A stretch of DNA of 60,527 nt. It comes from Rosenbergiella metrosideri. Its GTDB lineage: Bacteria > Pseudomonadota > Gammaproteobacteria > Enterobacterales > Enterobacteriaceae. The notes under the pieces are model-generated. The model worked only from the letters and a program-made list of their open reading frames with translations, had not been told where the DNA came from and made no database searches. This document shows positions 39,276 through 49,050 of this stretch, in pieces. Numbering within the stretch: position 1 is the first letter of the stretch; each line of letters begins with the position of its first letter. The position numbers and the translations under genes are program-made. The DNA lies in assembly GCF_022602565.1 (NCBI RefSeq), contig NZ_JALBCV010000002.1:1-60527 (forward strand), given 5' to 3'.

Positions 39276-39317
39276 GAAATAACAGATTTCTTAATACGTC
39301 TTGGAATCTGTTATTTC
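39276..39317 (+). other. Stem-loop between hcp and tssJ
   Basis: GAAATAACAGATT (39276-39288) and AATCTGTTATTTC (39305-39317) form a perfect 13-base-pair stem with a 16-base loop. A CT-rich tract, not a T run, follows. It may protect the hcp mRNA end or reduce read-through into tssJ; it is not a canonical terminator. Confidence 0.75.
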
Positions 39318-39354
39318 TCTCTCTCCAAATTGACTTTTTATATTCATAGTAATT

Positions 39355-39867
39355 ATGAAGGGGGATGCTTTGCCGTTAATTTATAGGTTTTTATTTTGCC
39401 TTATTTTCTTCCTTTCCGGTTGCACGATTAAACCGACAAGTGACTCACAGGTGAATGTCCGTTTTATTGCCGCATCCGATATTAATAAAAATAAAAAAGG
39501 GGAGCCTTCGCCGGTACAGATCTTCATTTATCAGGTAAACAATCGCGATAATTTCAGTGCCGAAAATCCGCTAAGTCTCATGTCATCAACATTTTCAAAA
39601 ACGCATCAGGATTATCGCCGTATTGCCGAGATTATTTTGCAGCCCGGACAACAAAAAACGCTATCGTTACCGATCACCACGGGCCGAAATACCTTGGCTT
39701 ATGTCGCGGCATTTAGAAATATCGCGACAAATCAGTGGTCGGTTATCCATACCGTAGAAAATCCTGCGCAATTTATATGGCAAAAAGTATTGGGCGGTCG
39801 TTCGTTGCAACACACCCTTCGCCTACAGGCTTCCACCCTCACGCTTTCAGAACAAGGAACGTTATGA
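39355..39867 (+). CDS. tssJ: T6SS outer membrane lipoprotein TssJ
   Basis: A 170-residue lipoprotein (lipobox LSGC, Cys23) of the TssJ/VasD family, which anchors the TssJLM complex to the outer membrane. The mature part has the beta-sandwich pattern VQIFIYQVNNRDNFSAENPLSL and TLAYVAAFRN. ATG 39355 has no clear ribosome-binding site; TTG 39370, which gives MPLIYRFLFC, is preceded by AAGGGG at 39359-39364 and may be the real start. It overlaps tssK by ATGA. Confidence 0.88.
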   Translation: MKGDALPLIYRFLFCLIFFLSGCTIKPTSDSQVNVRFIAASDINKNKKGEPSPVQIFIYQVNNRDNFSAENPLSLMSSTFSKTHQDYRRIAEIILQPGQQKTLSLPITTGRNTLAYVAAFRNIATNQWSVIHTVENPAQFIWQKVLGGRSLQHTLRLQASTLTLSEQGTL

Positions 39868-41213
39868 AAACCAATAAAGTGGTTTGGAGTGAAGGCCTAT
39901 TTTTAAGGCCACAGCTTTTTCAACAGCAAGAACGCTACTTAGAGCATTTTATCCATCAACGAGCCTCGATATTGACTCCTTATCATTGGGGGTTCTCACA
40001 GCTAACCATTGATCGGCAAGCGCTGGAGTATGGCAAATTAGTCATCAACTCTGCACAGGGCATTTTCCCCGACGGCACACCCTTTACCTTCCCTGATGAG
40101 TGTTCACCGCCGAAACCGTTAACATTACTGCCGCAACATTGTGGTCAACAATTCTATGTGGCCTTATCCCTGACGGTTCCCAGTCAGGATGAAACCTTAT
40201 TATCCGCTGAACAGGAAGGCACGTTAGCGCGCTTTATTGCGAAAGAACATCTGGTGCATGACACGAATGCAATTCACCGGGAACCTCGTCATCTGTTACT
40301 GGCGCAATTAAGTTTACGATTATTATCAGAATCTGAACTGAATGACACGTGGATGGGATTACCCTGCGCACGGCTTAAACACCTTGAATCCGACGGTCGG
40401 GCGATCCTCTGTGACGAAGAGTTTATTCCTCCGGTTATCGATTCCCGGACAAGTACGTCATTAATGAGTGGGATCCAGCAAATCGCCGGACAGCTTAGAC
40501 ATCGAGCTGAAGCGTTAGCTTTACCCTTAACCGAGCAGGGGAATAGCGATTCACTGGCGGTAAGGACGGAGGAGTATCTTCTATTACAACTTTGTAATCG
40601 CTACCAATCTATGTTGGACTATTGGCTAAAACGGCCTTTGGTTCATCCGGAGGTCTATTTCTGCGAATTGAATGCCTTACAAGCGGAACTTGCGACCTAT
40701 TTATGCCAGCAGCGTAGGCCTCCTTCTGAGGGGTTCTCCTACCAACATAAACAGCTAGCGGAGACATTTCGTCCACTGATCGACGATATTAGTCAGCAGC
40801 TTAATCTGCTATTGACCAAGGCCGGCGAGTGTTTCGACTTCCAGCGTCAGTCCAACGGTATTTGGGTCACTACCGATCCTGAACTGAGATTAGAGGAATA
40901 TCACTCGATTATTGTGGCAGTGAACGCTGCCGTTTCCCAGCAGCAGATTACCAAGTATTTCATTCAACAGACCAAAGTCAGCGCGCCACGGCACATTCTC
41001 GATTTAGTCCGTTCTCATTTACCCGGCGTCACATTACAACAGCTGGCGGCACCCCCACGCCAATTGGCCCATAGCTCTGGGACCTATTATTTCGAACTCG
41101 TAAAAAGCGGCCGTGATTGGCAAAACATCCTCGCCGAACAAGCGGTAGCCCTGCATATTGCCGGACGCTTCACTGCGTTAACGCTACGACTATGGGGGCT
41201 ACGTGATAGATGA
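39864..41213 (+). CDS. tssK: T6SS baseplate connector TssK
   Basis: From ATG 39864 the protein has 449 residues and begins KVVWSEGLFLRPQLFQQQERY, the family signature. TssK forms trimers linking the baseplate to the TssJLM membrane complex. Middle and C-terminal marks are EEYLLLQLCNRYQ, LVHPEVYFCELNALQAEL, and YYFELVKSGRDWQNI near the end. It overlaps tssJ upstream and tssL downstream by ATGA, so the three are translationally coupled. Confidence 0.95.
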   Translation: MKTNKVVWSEGLFLRPQLFQQQERYLEHFIHQRASILTPYHWGFSQLTIDRQALEYGKLVINSAQGIFPDGTPFTFPDECSPPKPLTLLPQHCGQQFYVALSLTVPSQDETLLSAEQEGTLARFIAKEHLVHDTNAIHREPRHLLLAQLSLRLLSESELNDTWMGLPCARLKHLESDGRAILCDEEFIPPVIDSRTSTSLMSGIQQIAGQLRHRAEALALPLTEQGNSDSLAVRTEEYLLLQLCNRYQSMLDYWLKRPLVHPEVYFCELNALQAELATYLCQQRRPPSEGFSYQHKQLAETFRPLIDDISQQLNLLLTKAGECFDFQRQSNGIWVTTDPELRLEEYHSIIVAVNAAVSQQQITKYFIQQTKVSAPRHILDLVRSHLPGVTLQQLAAPPRQLAHSSGTYYFELVKSGRDWQNILAEQAVALHIAGRFTALTLRLWGLRDR

Positions 41214-42505
41214 CTAAATTATCCGCACTAACGACTGCCTCGCTCAACGAATCCTTCAGTGGAGAAGCTTCGCTCAGTAACATTGATCACGAGCTGAAAG
41301 ATTTATCATTATCGAAAAAACAATTTGTTGGGGAGAGTATCAGTGAGCGTGTTGCGCAAGCTCGCGCGACACCATACCCATTATTTAGTTTAGCTAAGCC
41401 ACTCCTCAACGTACTGAGTGATATCCCTTCACAGATCGGACAACTCGAATCCGTGGAAATTCTACGGTCATGGTTAATTTATGAAGTCACGCTCTTCTCA
41501 CAATTGTGCGAGCAGTTAAATATCCCTTGGCGAAAAATGACAATTACTCGCTATTGCCTTTGTACTGCACTAGATGAGGCTATCCATACTACTGAGTGGG
41601 GGATTAATAGTGGGTGGTCACAGCAGAACCTCCTGAATTATTTTGAGGAGGATAACGACGGAGGCAATAAATTCTTTCTACTGGCAGGACGGCTGGCAAT
41701 GAACCCCAGTGATTATGCTGAGGTATTAAAAGTAATACTGCATATTCTTAATTTAGGTTTCGAAGGACGATACAGTATTCAACAAGAGGGGAAGCAGCAC
41801 TTAATCCAGATCCGTCAACAGCTTTATACCTTACTGCAACCCTACGTGGCGACTGTGCAAACGCCGGTCTGCACTGACTTCGCACCCTTAGCGCCGCCAG
41901 TTAAGAGACCAACCTTTATATCGCTCCGTGGGAGTGCGGTACTCTGTGTGATGCTGACTACAATATTTTACGGAGTCTACAGTTTACATCTCAATTATCG
42001 TCTCTACCAATTAAACCATAATGCGTTACAGCTCACCGACCATATCACTCTGCAGCCGTTGCAACGCCCAGTGATGACCTTGCCCCAGCGACTCAAGACG
42101 GACATTGAGCAAGGAACATTAACTGTGAGCGATACTGCTCAAGGGTATCTTGTGAAATTGACCGATAGTGCGATGTTCGCTTCGGGGAGTGCCAAACTGC
42201 TGTCACATCATTACGCGGTAATAGAGCGCGTCGCGCAAGCAGCTAAGCAACTGGACGCGCGCATCAAAATCGTTGGTCACAGTGACAGTCAGCCGATCCG
42301 CAGCCAGAAAAACATCTCTAATCAGCAGCTCTCTCTGCTGCGCGCTGAGGAGGCCGCCCAGATATTTTATCGCGCAGGTTTCACCGCGAATCAGATCCAG
42401 CGGGTAGGGGTGGGAGAGCATCAACCGCTTATGGCTAACTCAAGCTTAGCGCAGCGTAATCAAAACAGACGTGTTGAGTTTTTTATCACTTTACAGGGAG
42501 ATTAA
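41210..42505 (+). CDS. tssL: T6SS inner membrane protein TssL with OmpA-like domain
   Basis: A 431-residue protein: the N-terminal cytoplasmic DotU/TssL domain (about 55-215, with YCLCTALDEAIHTTEWG and FEGRYSI), one membrane helix (about 235-258), and a periplasmic OmpA/MotB-like peptidoglycan-binding domain (about 315-431, KIVGHSDSQPIRSQ and LSLLRAEEAAQIF, NRRVEFFI). It is therefore an 'evolved' TssL that can anchor the system to peptidoglycan by itself, without a separate TagL. It overlaps tssK by ATGA and is followed by tssM. Confidence 0.95.
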   Translation: MTKLSALTTASLNESFSGEASLSNIDHELKDLSLSKKQFVGESISERVAQARATPYPLFSLAKPLLNVLSDIPSQIGQLESVEILRSWLIYEVTLFSQLCEQLNIPWRKMTITRYCLCTALDEAIHTTEWGINSGWSQQNLLNYFEEDNDGGNKFFLLAGRLAMNPSDYAEVLKVILHILNLGFEGRYSIQQEGKQHLIQIRQQLYTLLQPYVATVQTPVCTDFAPLAPPVKRPTFISLRGSAVLCVMLTTIFYGVYSLHLNYRLYQLNHNALQLTDHITLQPLQRPVMTLPQRLKTDIEQGTLTVSDTAQGYLVKLTDSAMFASGSAKLLSHHYAVIERVAQAAKQLDARIKIVGHSDSQPIRSQKNISNQQLSLLRAEEAAQIFYRAGFTANQIQRVGVGEHQPLMANSSLAQRNQNRRVEFFITLQGD

Positions 42506-42508
42506 ACA

Positions 42509-45500
42509 ATGGAATTGTTGACGCCGATGCTTACTAAAGTCGTCGTTCGACTCACGGTGGCCACTGTGCTGTTATTCGTGTGTGGAATGGTTGCGTTCTA
42601 TGGTGATTCATGGGGCATAGGCCACTCTTATCCCTTAATCTCACCTTACCATCGTGCGATGGTGATTATAGCCATATTACTGGCTGCGTTGACCTTCCTA
42701 TACCGTCTGCCCCGCTATTTTTTACTCGCACTGGTCTTGATTAACCTCGTGTGGTTACTGGGGCCGTTGGTGACGTTTGGCGAGCTCTCGCCGTTGGCGC
42801 CTCTGCTGCCTCGCGCGTTAATCTGTTTAATCATCGCGGTGCTGACGGTCGGTTATTATAGTTCGGTGTATGCCGTAAAGACTTATGGCGCACTGCCGCA
42901 AAAATTCGCTTTACTGCGGTTTTTGCCGCATCTTGCGCCATGCCGTTACCCGGAGATCGTACAATGCATCAAACAGTGGCGAAAAATTCTCCGCAAACGT
43001 AATCGTCTGATACCCTGGGGGAAACGACTTTTCTGCCAGACCGCAGCGCAAAGACAAAACGCATGCGTGATGGTCGTTGGCCCCTCACGGAGTGGTAAAA
43101 CCACTGCTTTACTCAACGCGGAACTGGTATGGGCTTTACCTTACCAACAGCAGGAGGCGCGTCAGCCCTTCGCCGCAACCGACCATCCGCAATTTTGGTT
43201 AGCAGATAATGCACTGTGGTGTGATACTCCAGGACGTTTTTTTGACCCTGAACAGTCGACTTCCGAGACGGCCGACGAGTGGCAAGCATTCGTTAAACAG
43301 CTTGCGACGTTGGCATCTGAGGCCTCCCTCGAAGCGATTGTCTTTGTTATGGACTGCCCCCGTTTATTGTCATCAACACCCCAACAACTGACGGAATATG
43401 CGGCGCTATGCAGAACACATCTTGAGGAATTCCCCCAGTGGCGTGAGGGCAGGTTGCCTCTCTATCTTTTGGTGAGTCAACTCGATCAGTTGGTAGGGTT
43501 TCGTGAGTATTTTCATGATATTCCCATGAAAGAGCGATATCAGATATTAGGCGAGACGTTTACGCAGGAAGAGCATGAATCCTCGGCGTGTCTGGAGGCC
43601 ATTAGTCAGCAGCTGGCCTCAATGGTTGAACGTATCGCACAGCAAGTACTGACTAAACAGCACCAGAGTGAAGATGTCGTAATACGTAAAGGCATCGAAC
43701 GTTTCCCCGCAAACGTTGAGGCCTTAACGCGTGCGCTAGTCATTTTTATTGAGCCATTAATCGCTTCACGATCTGAGGTGACCGCCGAGTACGTACCTGC
43801 CTTGCAGGGCATCTACTTAGGGTGTGGTGATCTGTCTAGTGAGGGACAGTTTAGCCACCCACAGTCGCTGGTCAGGCAGTGGTTAGCAGAAACCTCTCAC
43901 GCTGAGGCAGAGGGGAAGGTGTCGCCGCCCAACGCGATTTTAGATAACTTACCGCGTTCGTTTCGACACTTTTTTATTAAAACGCTTTTTCAGCATCGGA
44001 TCATCGATGATTACCGATTGCGGCATGCGTTACACGCTAAACGATTCACCACCCGTTTTCGTCGTGGCGCGATCCTTACGGCGATTTTTGGGGTGGGGAC
44101 CATTTCTCTTTATAGCCTCACTCAGCGCTACGATAACGATCAGCGTCTGCTTACCGAATCACGCCATGCACTTGATCGTCTTGATGAAGAATTGAGTACG
44201 ACACAGCCTCCTCTCGACCTAGCGCTAACGCAGTTAAGCCAACTGGTTCCAAGTATTAGGCCATATCCTGCGTTATCGAGCCAATCTGGGCTGGGAATGG
44301 CCGAGAAGTGGGCAGAAGTCAATAGCAGGGTTTACCATCAGTGGTTAAAGGACCATTTGTTACCAATGATTCTGAAGGTTACCGTCGACGATCTGTCGGC
44401 CCAGCTAGCGAAAAACGATCCGCAAAGGTTATTGACGATACTCAGTGTGTATTTAATGTTATACGGGGAACTGGAACGTGATAATGCCTTATTGGAACGA
44501 TGGTTTTCCTCGCATGCTGAACTGTTATCGGCGTTTGAACGGCAGGACAGTGCGCCTCTTTTAGTGCGTCGACTCTTTCGTGAGACAAACTGGCAAATCT
44601 CTACGCAGTCTGCTGATCATCAGCTTATCGACGCGGCCCGTCAGCGATTATTACAACAGCCGTTACCTATCTACCTTTATAATGATATCATTCAGCAGGT
44701 TAGCGATGTCTCCTTACCGCCGGTGGCGCTACCTCAATTGATTACCTCATCGGAACCGTTGCTGTTTATCTCCCAGCCAACATTAAAACCTGCGGCAGGG
44801 CTCTACAATTTACAGGGTGTCCAATACTGGGATACCCATGTTGCTATCACTCATTTTCCCAAAGCGCTGGTTCGTGTCGAAAAAATCTTATATGGCAAGC
44901 CTCCCATACCGCGTGAATACACGCCACAGCAACGTTGGCAACAAGTATCGCAATTATATTTGCAAGGATACCGTCACTATTGGCAGGATTTTTTACAGGG
45001 GTTACAGCTCAACCTCTCTCTTGCTGGCCATGAGTCGGAACCAGGCCAACAGCGGCATCGTATTGAGTATTTATTAAAGGATTTTACTCGCCAAGATTCC
45101 CAACTACGGCAGTTGCTGGTTAACGTTGCCCAGCAGACCCAGTTGGCCACAGCACTCGGCGATGCAGCCCATCCTGCCGAGATTATTGAGGAGGAAAGGC
45201 AACGTCGACGCGATAACGTCGATAACCATTTTATCGCGTTACACCGTTTTGTGGATGCACCTGATGCGAAGAGTGCCTTTTCGTTAGCGCAGTTAGAAAT
45301 GGCACTGACCCAGCTTTATATCACCCTCCAAGCCACTGAGATGACGACCGACAATCAATTCAACGCTTTGCTCTCTGAGCAAGCGAAGGTTTCGCAAGGG
45401 GGGAGTACGATTTTACGTCATATAGATCAGTTACCGCAGCCATTACCGCGACTGTTTGTCCCGCTACTGTCTGTCGCTCAGCAGCAGGTCGCTCAACACA

Positions 45501-46198
45501 CATGGACAATTAATGCCGAACAGATTAATCAGGAAATTATTCGTTATTGCCGTCAACATTTGATGGGGCGCTATCCTTTTGCTTCATCGGCGGTCGAGGC
45601 GGATCCACAGACTGTGGCAGAAATGTTCTCTCCGCAAGGGAAGTTAGCACGGTATTTCACCGAACACTTGGCAGATAAGGTTGACACTCATCATCGACCT
45701 TGGCGTTTTATCACCGCTGATAACGCCATCTCTCCACGCTTATTAACACTGTTTGAGCAAGGAAAGCAGATCCAGCAGCAATTATTTCCACACGCTTCGC
45801 AATCATCGGGCTTGACGTTGATGTTATCGGTACAGGATATGACGAACGGTATAACACAGCTCATTATTGATAACGATGATCAGCAGTTTCGTTATGTCCA
45901 TGGGCCGATTCTCCAGCAAAAACTACGATGGCCGGCCATCCATCCCGCGGTTACTTTTCAGATACGAGCGGTCGCGGCGGAAGGAAATTCCCTATGGAGT
46001 ATTGAGGAGAAAGGCTATTGGGGAATTTTGCGATGGCTAGAACGTAGTCAAAAACAGTTCGATCCCCGCAGTCGGCAAACGATCGTGACATTAGGCAAAG
46101 GTGGGGCACAGGCTCGTCTTGCGGTGAACGGGCTAGGGACATCGGTGCCTCATCTCATTAGCCTTTTCCGGCGCATCGATTGCTCGCTAGCAGAGTAG
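42509..46198 (+). CDS. tssM: T6SS inner membrane protein TssM (IcmF family)
   Basis: A 1229-residue protein. N-terminal membrane helices (about 10-30, 48-68, 70-90, 100-120) are followed by a cytoplasmic domain with Walker A GPSRSGKTT at about residues 191-199 and WCDTPGRFF (Walker B-like) near 240; another helix lies near 520-540, and the long periplasmic domain follows. TssM forms the trans-envelope channel with TssJ and TssL. The presence of Walker A is notable because it is degenerate in some TssM proteins. It begins 3 bases after tssL. Confidence 0.96.
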   Translation: MELLTPMLTKVVVRLTVATVLLFVCGMVAFYGDSWGIGHSYPLISPYHRAMVIIAILLAALTFLYRLPRYFLLALVLINLVWLLGPLVTFGELSPLAPLLPRALICLIIAVLTVGYYSSVYAVKTYGALPQKFALLRFLPHLAPCRYPEIVQCIKQWRKILRKRNRLIPWGKRLFCQTAAQRQNACVMVVGPSRSGKTTALLNAELVWALPYQQQEARQPFAATDHPQFWLADNALWCDTPGRFFDPEQSTSETADEWQAFVKQLATLASEASLEAIVFVMDCPRLLSSTPQQLTEYAALCRTHLEEFPQWREGRLPLYLLVSQLDQLVGFREYFHDIPMKERYQILGETFTQEEHESSACLEAISQQLASMVERIAQQVLTKQHQSEDVVIRKGIERFPANVEALTRALVIFIEPLIASRSEVTAEYVPALQGIYLGCGDLSSEGQFSHPQSLVRQWLAETSHAEAEGKVSPPNAILDNLPRSFRHFFIKTLFQHRIIDDYRLRHALHAKRFTTRFRRGAILTAIFGVGTISLYSLTQRYDNDQRLLTESRHALDRLDEELSTTQPPLDLALTQLSQLVPSIRPYPALSSQSGLGMAEKWAEVNSRVYHQWLKDHLLPMILKVTVDDLSAQLAKNDPQRLLTILSVYLMLYGELERDNALLERWFSSHAELLSAFERQDSAPLLVRRLFRETNWQISTQSADHQLIDAARQRLLQQPLPIYLYNDIIQQVSDVSLPPVALPQLITSSEPLLFISQPTLKPAAGLYNLQGVQYWDTHVAITHFPKALVRVEKILYGKPPIPREYTPQQRWQQVSQLYLQGYRHYWQDFLQGLQLNLSLAGHESEPGQQRHRIEYLLKDFTRQDSQLRQLLVNVAQQTQLATALGDAAHPAEIIEEERQRRRDNVDNHFIALHRFVDAPDAKSAFSLAQLEMALTQLYITLQATEMTTDNQFNALLSEQAKVSQGGSTILRHIDQLPQPLPRLFVPLLSVAQQQVAQHTWTINAEQINQEIIRYCRQHLMGRYPFASSAVEADPQTVAEMFSPQGKLARYFTEHLADKVDTHHRPWRFITADNAISPRLLTLFEQGKQIQQQLFPHASQSSGLTLMLSVQDMTNGITQLIIDNDDQQFRYVHGPILQQKLRWPAIHPAVTFQIRAVAAEGNSLWSIEEKGYWGILRWLERSQKQFDPRSRQTIVTLGKGGAQARLAVNGLGTSVPHLISLFRRIDCSLAE

Positions 46199-46234
46199 CC
46201 GCGCATCGAATCACTCATTCATCAAGGAAGAAAA

Positions 46235-48343
46235 ATGAATAGAATACTGACATTAATTAACCATGCTGAGCAGACACAGCGGCTAGTGATTACCCGGCTA
46301 TCGGGTAGCGAAGCGCTCTCGTCATTGGGCCATTATTACGTGGAGGCTGAGACAGTAAGCCGAGAAGAGGGCGATGATAACGCCGTAGAGGAGATTAAAC
46401 TTAAGGCGTTAATTGGGCAATCGGTCAGCGTGTGTATTGCCTTAGAAGCTGAGCGACAACCCAGCTCACCGCAACAGCCCGTTCGGTGGATCAATGGCAT
46501 AATCGAAAAAGCACGCTACTTAGGCCATGACGCGCAACATGCCCACTACGAACTGATGATCAGGCCTTGGATCTTCCTATTGGGTAAAACGACCGATTTT
46601 AAAATTTATCAGCAAAAATCGGTGGTCGACATTTTGCACGATGTGCTTAAAGAGTATGGTCGGCCCTACGAGTGTCGCCTAGCTGAGACCTATCCTACGC
46701 TGGATTATCAAGTGCAATATGGCGAAAGCGATTATGATTTTCTACAGCGATTAATGGAAAAGTGGGGGATTTATTGGTTTGTTGAGCATAGTGAAAAGAG
46801 CCATACCCTTATTTTCGTCGACAGTCCCCAGGCTCATCAGCCTTTTACACATGATGGTTATCGAACGCTTCCCTACTTAGCGCAATCGCCCGTTTTTCAG
46901 GCGCCTTTTATCTCTACTTTTCACTATCAAGAGGCGCTCACTACCGGTCACTGGGTCACCTCCGACTATGATTTTACCGCATCGCGAAAAACGTTATCGG
47001 TAAGCGAACAGCAGCCGAGAAATACCTATTTCAACCGTATGGAAATTTACGACTGGCCAGGTGATTTTACCGAAAACGAGGTTGGTGAACGGCTGGCTAA
47101 AATCCGGATTGAGTCCTTAGGCGCGCAAGGCCACCGCTGCACAGGGAGTGCTGAGTTACGCGGGATGACCTGCGGGGCACAGTTCACGCTATCAGGTTAT
47201 CCGTTAGAGCACGCAAATCGCCCTTATTTCATTTTACGTACCGACCTCGAGATCGTGAATAATCGGCAAAGCTCTTCCGAGGTCAGCAGTCAGACGACGT
47301 GCCATTTTACGGTTCAGCCGCTGACTAAGCGTTACCGGCATCCTCAAGTCACGCCTAAACCTCGTACCTTCGGCCCTCAGACCGCGATGGTAACCGGTCC
47401 AGCAGAAAAAGAGATATGGACTGACCAATTTGGACGCGTCAAGGTACGCTTTCAGTGGGATCGCTACGGTCAGAACAGTGAGGCCGACTCTTGTTGGCTG
47501 CGAGTCAGCCAAGCTTGGGCCGGTAATCGTTTTGGCGGTATGTATATTCCGCGAGTCGGCCATGAAGTGATTGTTGACTTTATTCAAGGCGATCCCGATC
47601 GGCCATTGATCATCGGTAGCTTGTATAACGATAAATCGACTCCCCCTTGGGCCTTACCCAATAATGGCAGCCAGAGCGGGCTTGTCAGTCGTAGCGTGGG
47701 GGGCAGTGAGGCCAATTTTAATGGTATCCGTTTCGAAGACCGGTTAGGGCAGGAGCAATATTGGGAACAAGCAGAACGTGATATGAATCGTTTAACGAAG
47801 CAAAACGAAGTGCAGGTCATAGGAGCCTCCCAGCAAGTCGAGGTCGGGGAAAACTATCGCTCAAGCGTTGCGGGGACCAGTAATTATGTTATCGGTGCAT
47901 CCTTGGGGATCTCTGTCGGAGGTGCCCATCATACGAAGGTCGGTGGTCTGATGAGTATGAATGCGGGAGCGGCTATTGGGATAAATGCGGGCGGGGCTAT
48001 CGGCGTAAATGCTGGGGGAGCGATCGGTATTGCCAGCGGAGGAGCTATGTCAATGGTGACGGGAGGGGCGATGGGGTTAGCCGTCGGAGGTGCGATGGGA
48101 TTGAGTTCTGGTGGCGATTTAGTGATTTCAGCCAGGCGCATTAGGATCATTGCTGATAGCCAAATCATCTTACAAGCGGGACAAATTGATTTTAACCCAG
48201 GTGATGCGGGCCCACGTGGCGGTGGCGGTGGCGGTGGAGTTATCGGGCTACCGGGCATTACTCCCACTGCGGGACTGTTTGCCGGTAAAACGTTACCCAT
48301 TCCGACCCCGACCATTACCAGTAGCATTATTCCCGACGTATAA
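46235..48343 (+). CDS. vgrG: T6SS spike protein VgrG (TssI)
   Basis: A 702-residue spike protein with gp27-like domains (about 1-370; YQVQYGESDYDFLQRLMEKWGIYWFVEH) and the gp5-like OB domain (about 380-470; VTGPAEKEIWTDQFGRVKVRFQWDR, RVGHEVIVDFIQGDPDRPLI). Beyond residue ~550 is an octapeptide-type repeat with GGA recurring about every eight residues (GGAIGVNA, GGAIGIAS, GGAMSMVT, GGAMGLAV), which should form the trimeric beta-helix needle. The end is a Gly tract and a Pro/Thr-rich tail (about 650-702) with no recognisable enzymatic domain. A PAAR gene follows and would cap the spike. Confidence 0.95.
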   Translation: MNRILTLINHAEQTQRLVITRLSGSEALSSLGHYYVEAETVSREEGDDNAVEEIKLKALIGQSVSVCIALEAERQPSSPQQPVRWINGIIEKARYLGHDAQHAHYELMIRPWIFLLGKTTDFKIYQQKSVVDILHDVLKEYGRPYECRLAETYPTLDYQVQYGESDYDFLQRLMEKWGIYWFVEHSEKSHTLIFVDSPQAHQPFTHDGYRTLPYLAQSPVFQAPFISTFHYQEALTTGHWVTSDYDFTASRKTLSVSEQQPRNTYFNRMEIYDWPGDFTENEVGERLAKIRIESLGAQGHRCTGSAELRGMTCGAQFTLSGYPLEHANRPYFILRTDLEIVNNRQSSSEVSSQTTCHFTVQPLTKRYRHPQVTPKPRTFGPQTAMVTGPAEKEIWTDQFGRVKVRFQWDRYGQNSEADSCWLRVSQAWAGNRFGGMYIPRVGHEVIVDFIQGDPDRPLIIGSLYNDKSTPPWALPNNGSQSGLVSRSVGGSEANFNGIRFEDRLGQEQYWEQAERDMNRLTKQNEVQVIGASQQVEVGENYRSSVAGTSNYVIGASLGISVGGAHHTKVGGLMSMNAGAAIGINAGGAIGVNAGGAIGIASGGAMSMVTGGAMGLAVGGAMGLSSGGDLVISARRIRIIADSQIILQAGQIDFNPGDAGPRGGGGGGGVIGLPGITPTAGLFAGKTLPIPTPTITSSIIPDV

Positions 48344-48364
48344 CCTAATAACAGGGGGTGTTTT

Positions 48365-48628
48365 ATGTTGATGGCTAGAATGGGCGATGTCACATCGCAC
48401 GGTGGTACGGTACTGAATGGTTTGGCGACGGTTCGTTGCGCGGGGCTGCCCATCGCTTTAGCGGCGACAAGCATCACCAGCTGCTCTCTCCTACATGTCG
48501 CGAGTCCTATTACCACTGGCTCGACCACAGTCTTTGCAACCGGCGTCCCGCTCGCTCGGGTTGGGGATATGACTGGGTGTGGTGCGCAGATCGTGAGTGG
48601 GGCAGCAAATGTATTTATTAGAAATTGA
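48365..48628 (+). CDS. PAAR-domain spike tip protein
   Basis: An 87-residue stand-alone PAAR protein: MARMGDVTSHGG at the start, a central SPITTGSTTVFATGVPLARVGDMTGCG typical of PAAR repeats, with zinc-coordinating histidines and cysteine positions plausible. It forms the sharp tip on VgrG and can carry effectors. AGGGGG at 48353-48358 is the ribosome-binding site. Its end overlaps the next ORF by 20 bases, suggesting a coupled partner. Confidence 0.9.
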   Translation: MLMARMGDVTSHGGTVLNGLATVRCAGLPIALAATSITSCSLLHVASPITTGSTTVFATGVPLARVGDMTGCGAQIVSGAANVFIRN

Positions 48629-49031
48629 GCTACTTCGACAGGAACATCTGTTTAGACAGGAAAAGGGATGCCCACCTGAAAATCGAGAGGGTGATTATTA
48701 TCTTGAGAAACGCCGTGACAATACTCTTTTACAGCAGTTGGCAAAAGAGTTCTGGCTGTATCAAGGCTCGCCCTTTAGCGAAATAGAGGCTAGCTCCACG
48801 CCGTGTGATACGAATAATGAGCGTTTATTTCAACAAGAAATTCATGACTCAGCTCAACAACTCGTTACGACATTAGTTCAACGGCCATTATCGATTAAGC
48901 AAATTTTACAGCAGCTTGAGCAAGAGTTACCGGAAACGGTGCCGCTCGGTAAGTGTTCGTTGGAGACCAGTATATTAAGGATAGTAGATTATCCCTCGGC
49001 TTTTGAAGCGCTAAAGGAAAAGTATCGATAA
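48609..49031 (+). CDS. Unknown T6SS-linked protein between PAAR and tssE
   Basis: A 140-residue hydrophilic protein with no signal peptide or membrane segment, starting inside the PAAR gene at ATG 48609 (GGGG upstream); GTG 48597 would add four residues. The sequence is rich in Glu, Gln and Leu and probably helical (RQEHLFRQEKG, NTLLQQLAKEFWLYQ, SIKQILQQLEQELPE), with a proline in PLGKCSLETSILRI. I recognise no family. Its place between PAAR and tssE, with overlap at one end and 19 bases at the other, suggests a cargo adaptor, a baseplate accessory or a small effector; none of these is shown. Confidence 0.65.
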   Translation: MYLLEIELLRQEHLFRQEKGCPPENREGDYYLEKRRDNTLLQQLAKEFWLYQGSPFSEIEASSTPCDTNNERLFQQEIHDSAQQLVTTLVQRPLSIKQILQQLEQELPETVPLGKCSLETSILRIVDYPSAFEALKEKYR

Positions 49032-49050
49032 CGGTTAAGGAGACATAAAT

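Noticed and set aside
47929-48528. 199-residue open frame on the - strand over the vgrG end
   Set aside because: It is an antisense shadow of the Gly-rich VgrG repeat: a low-complexity Pro/Ala sequence with no independent start signal or family.
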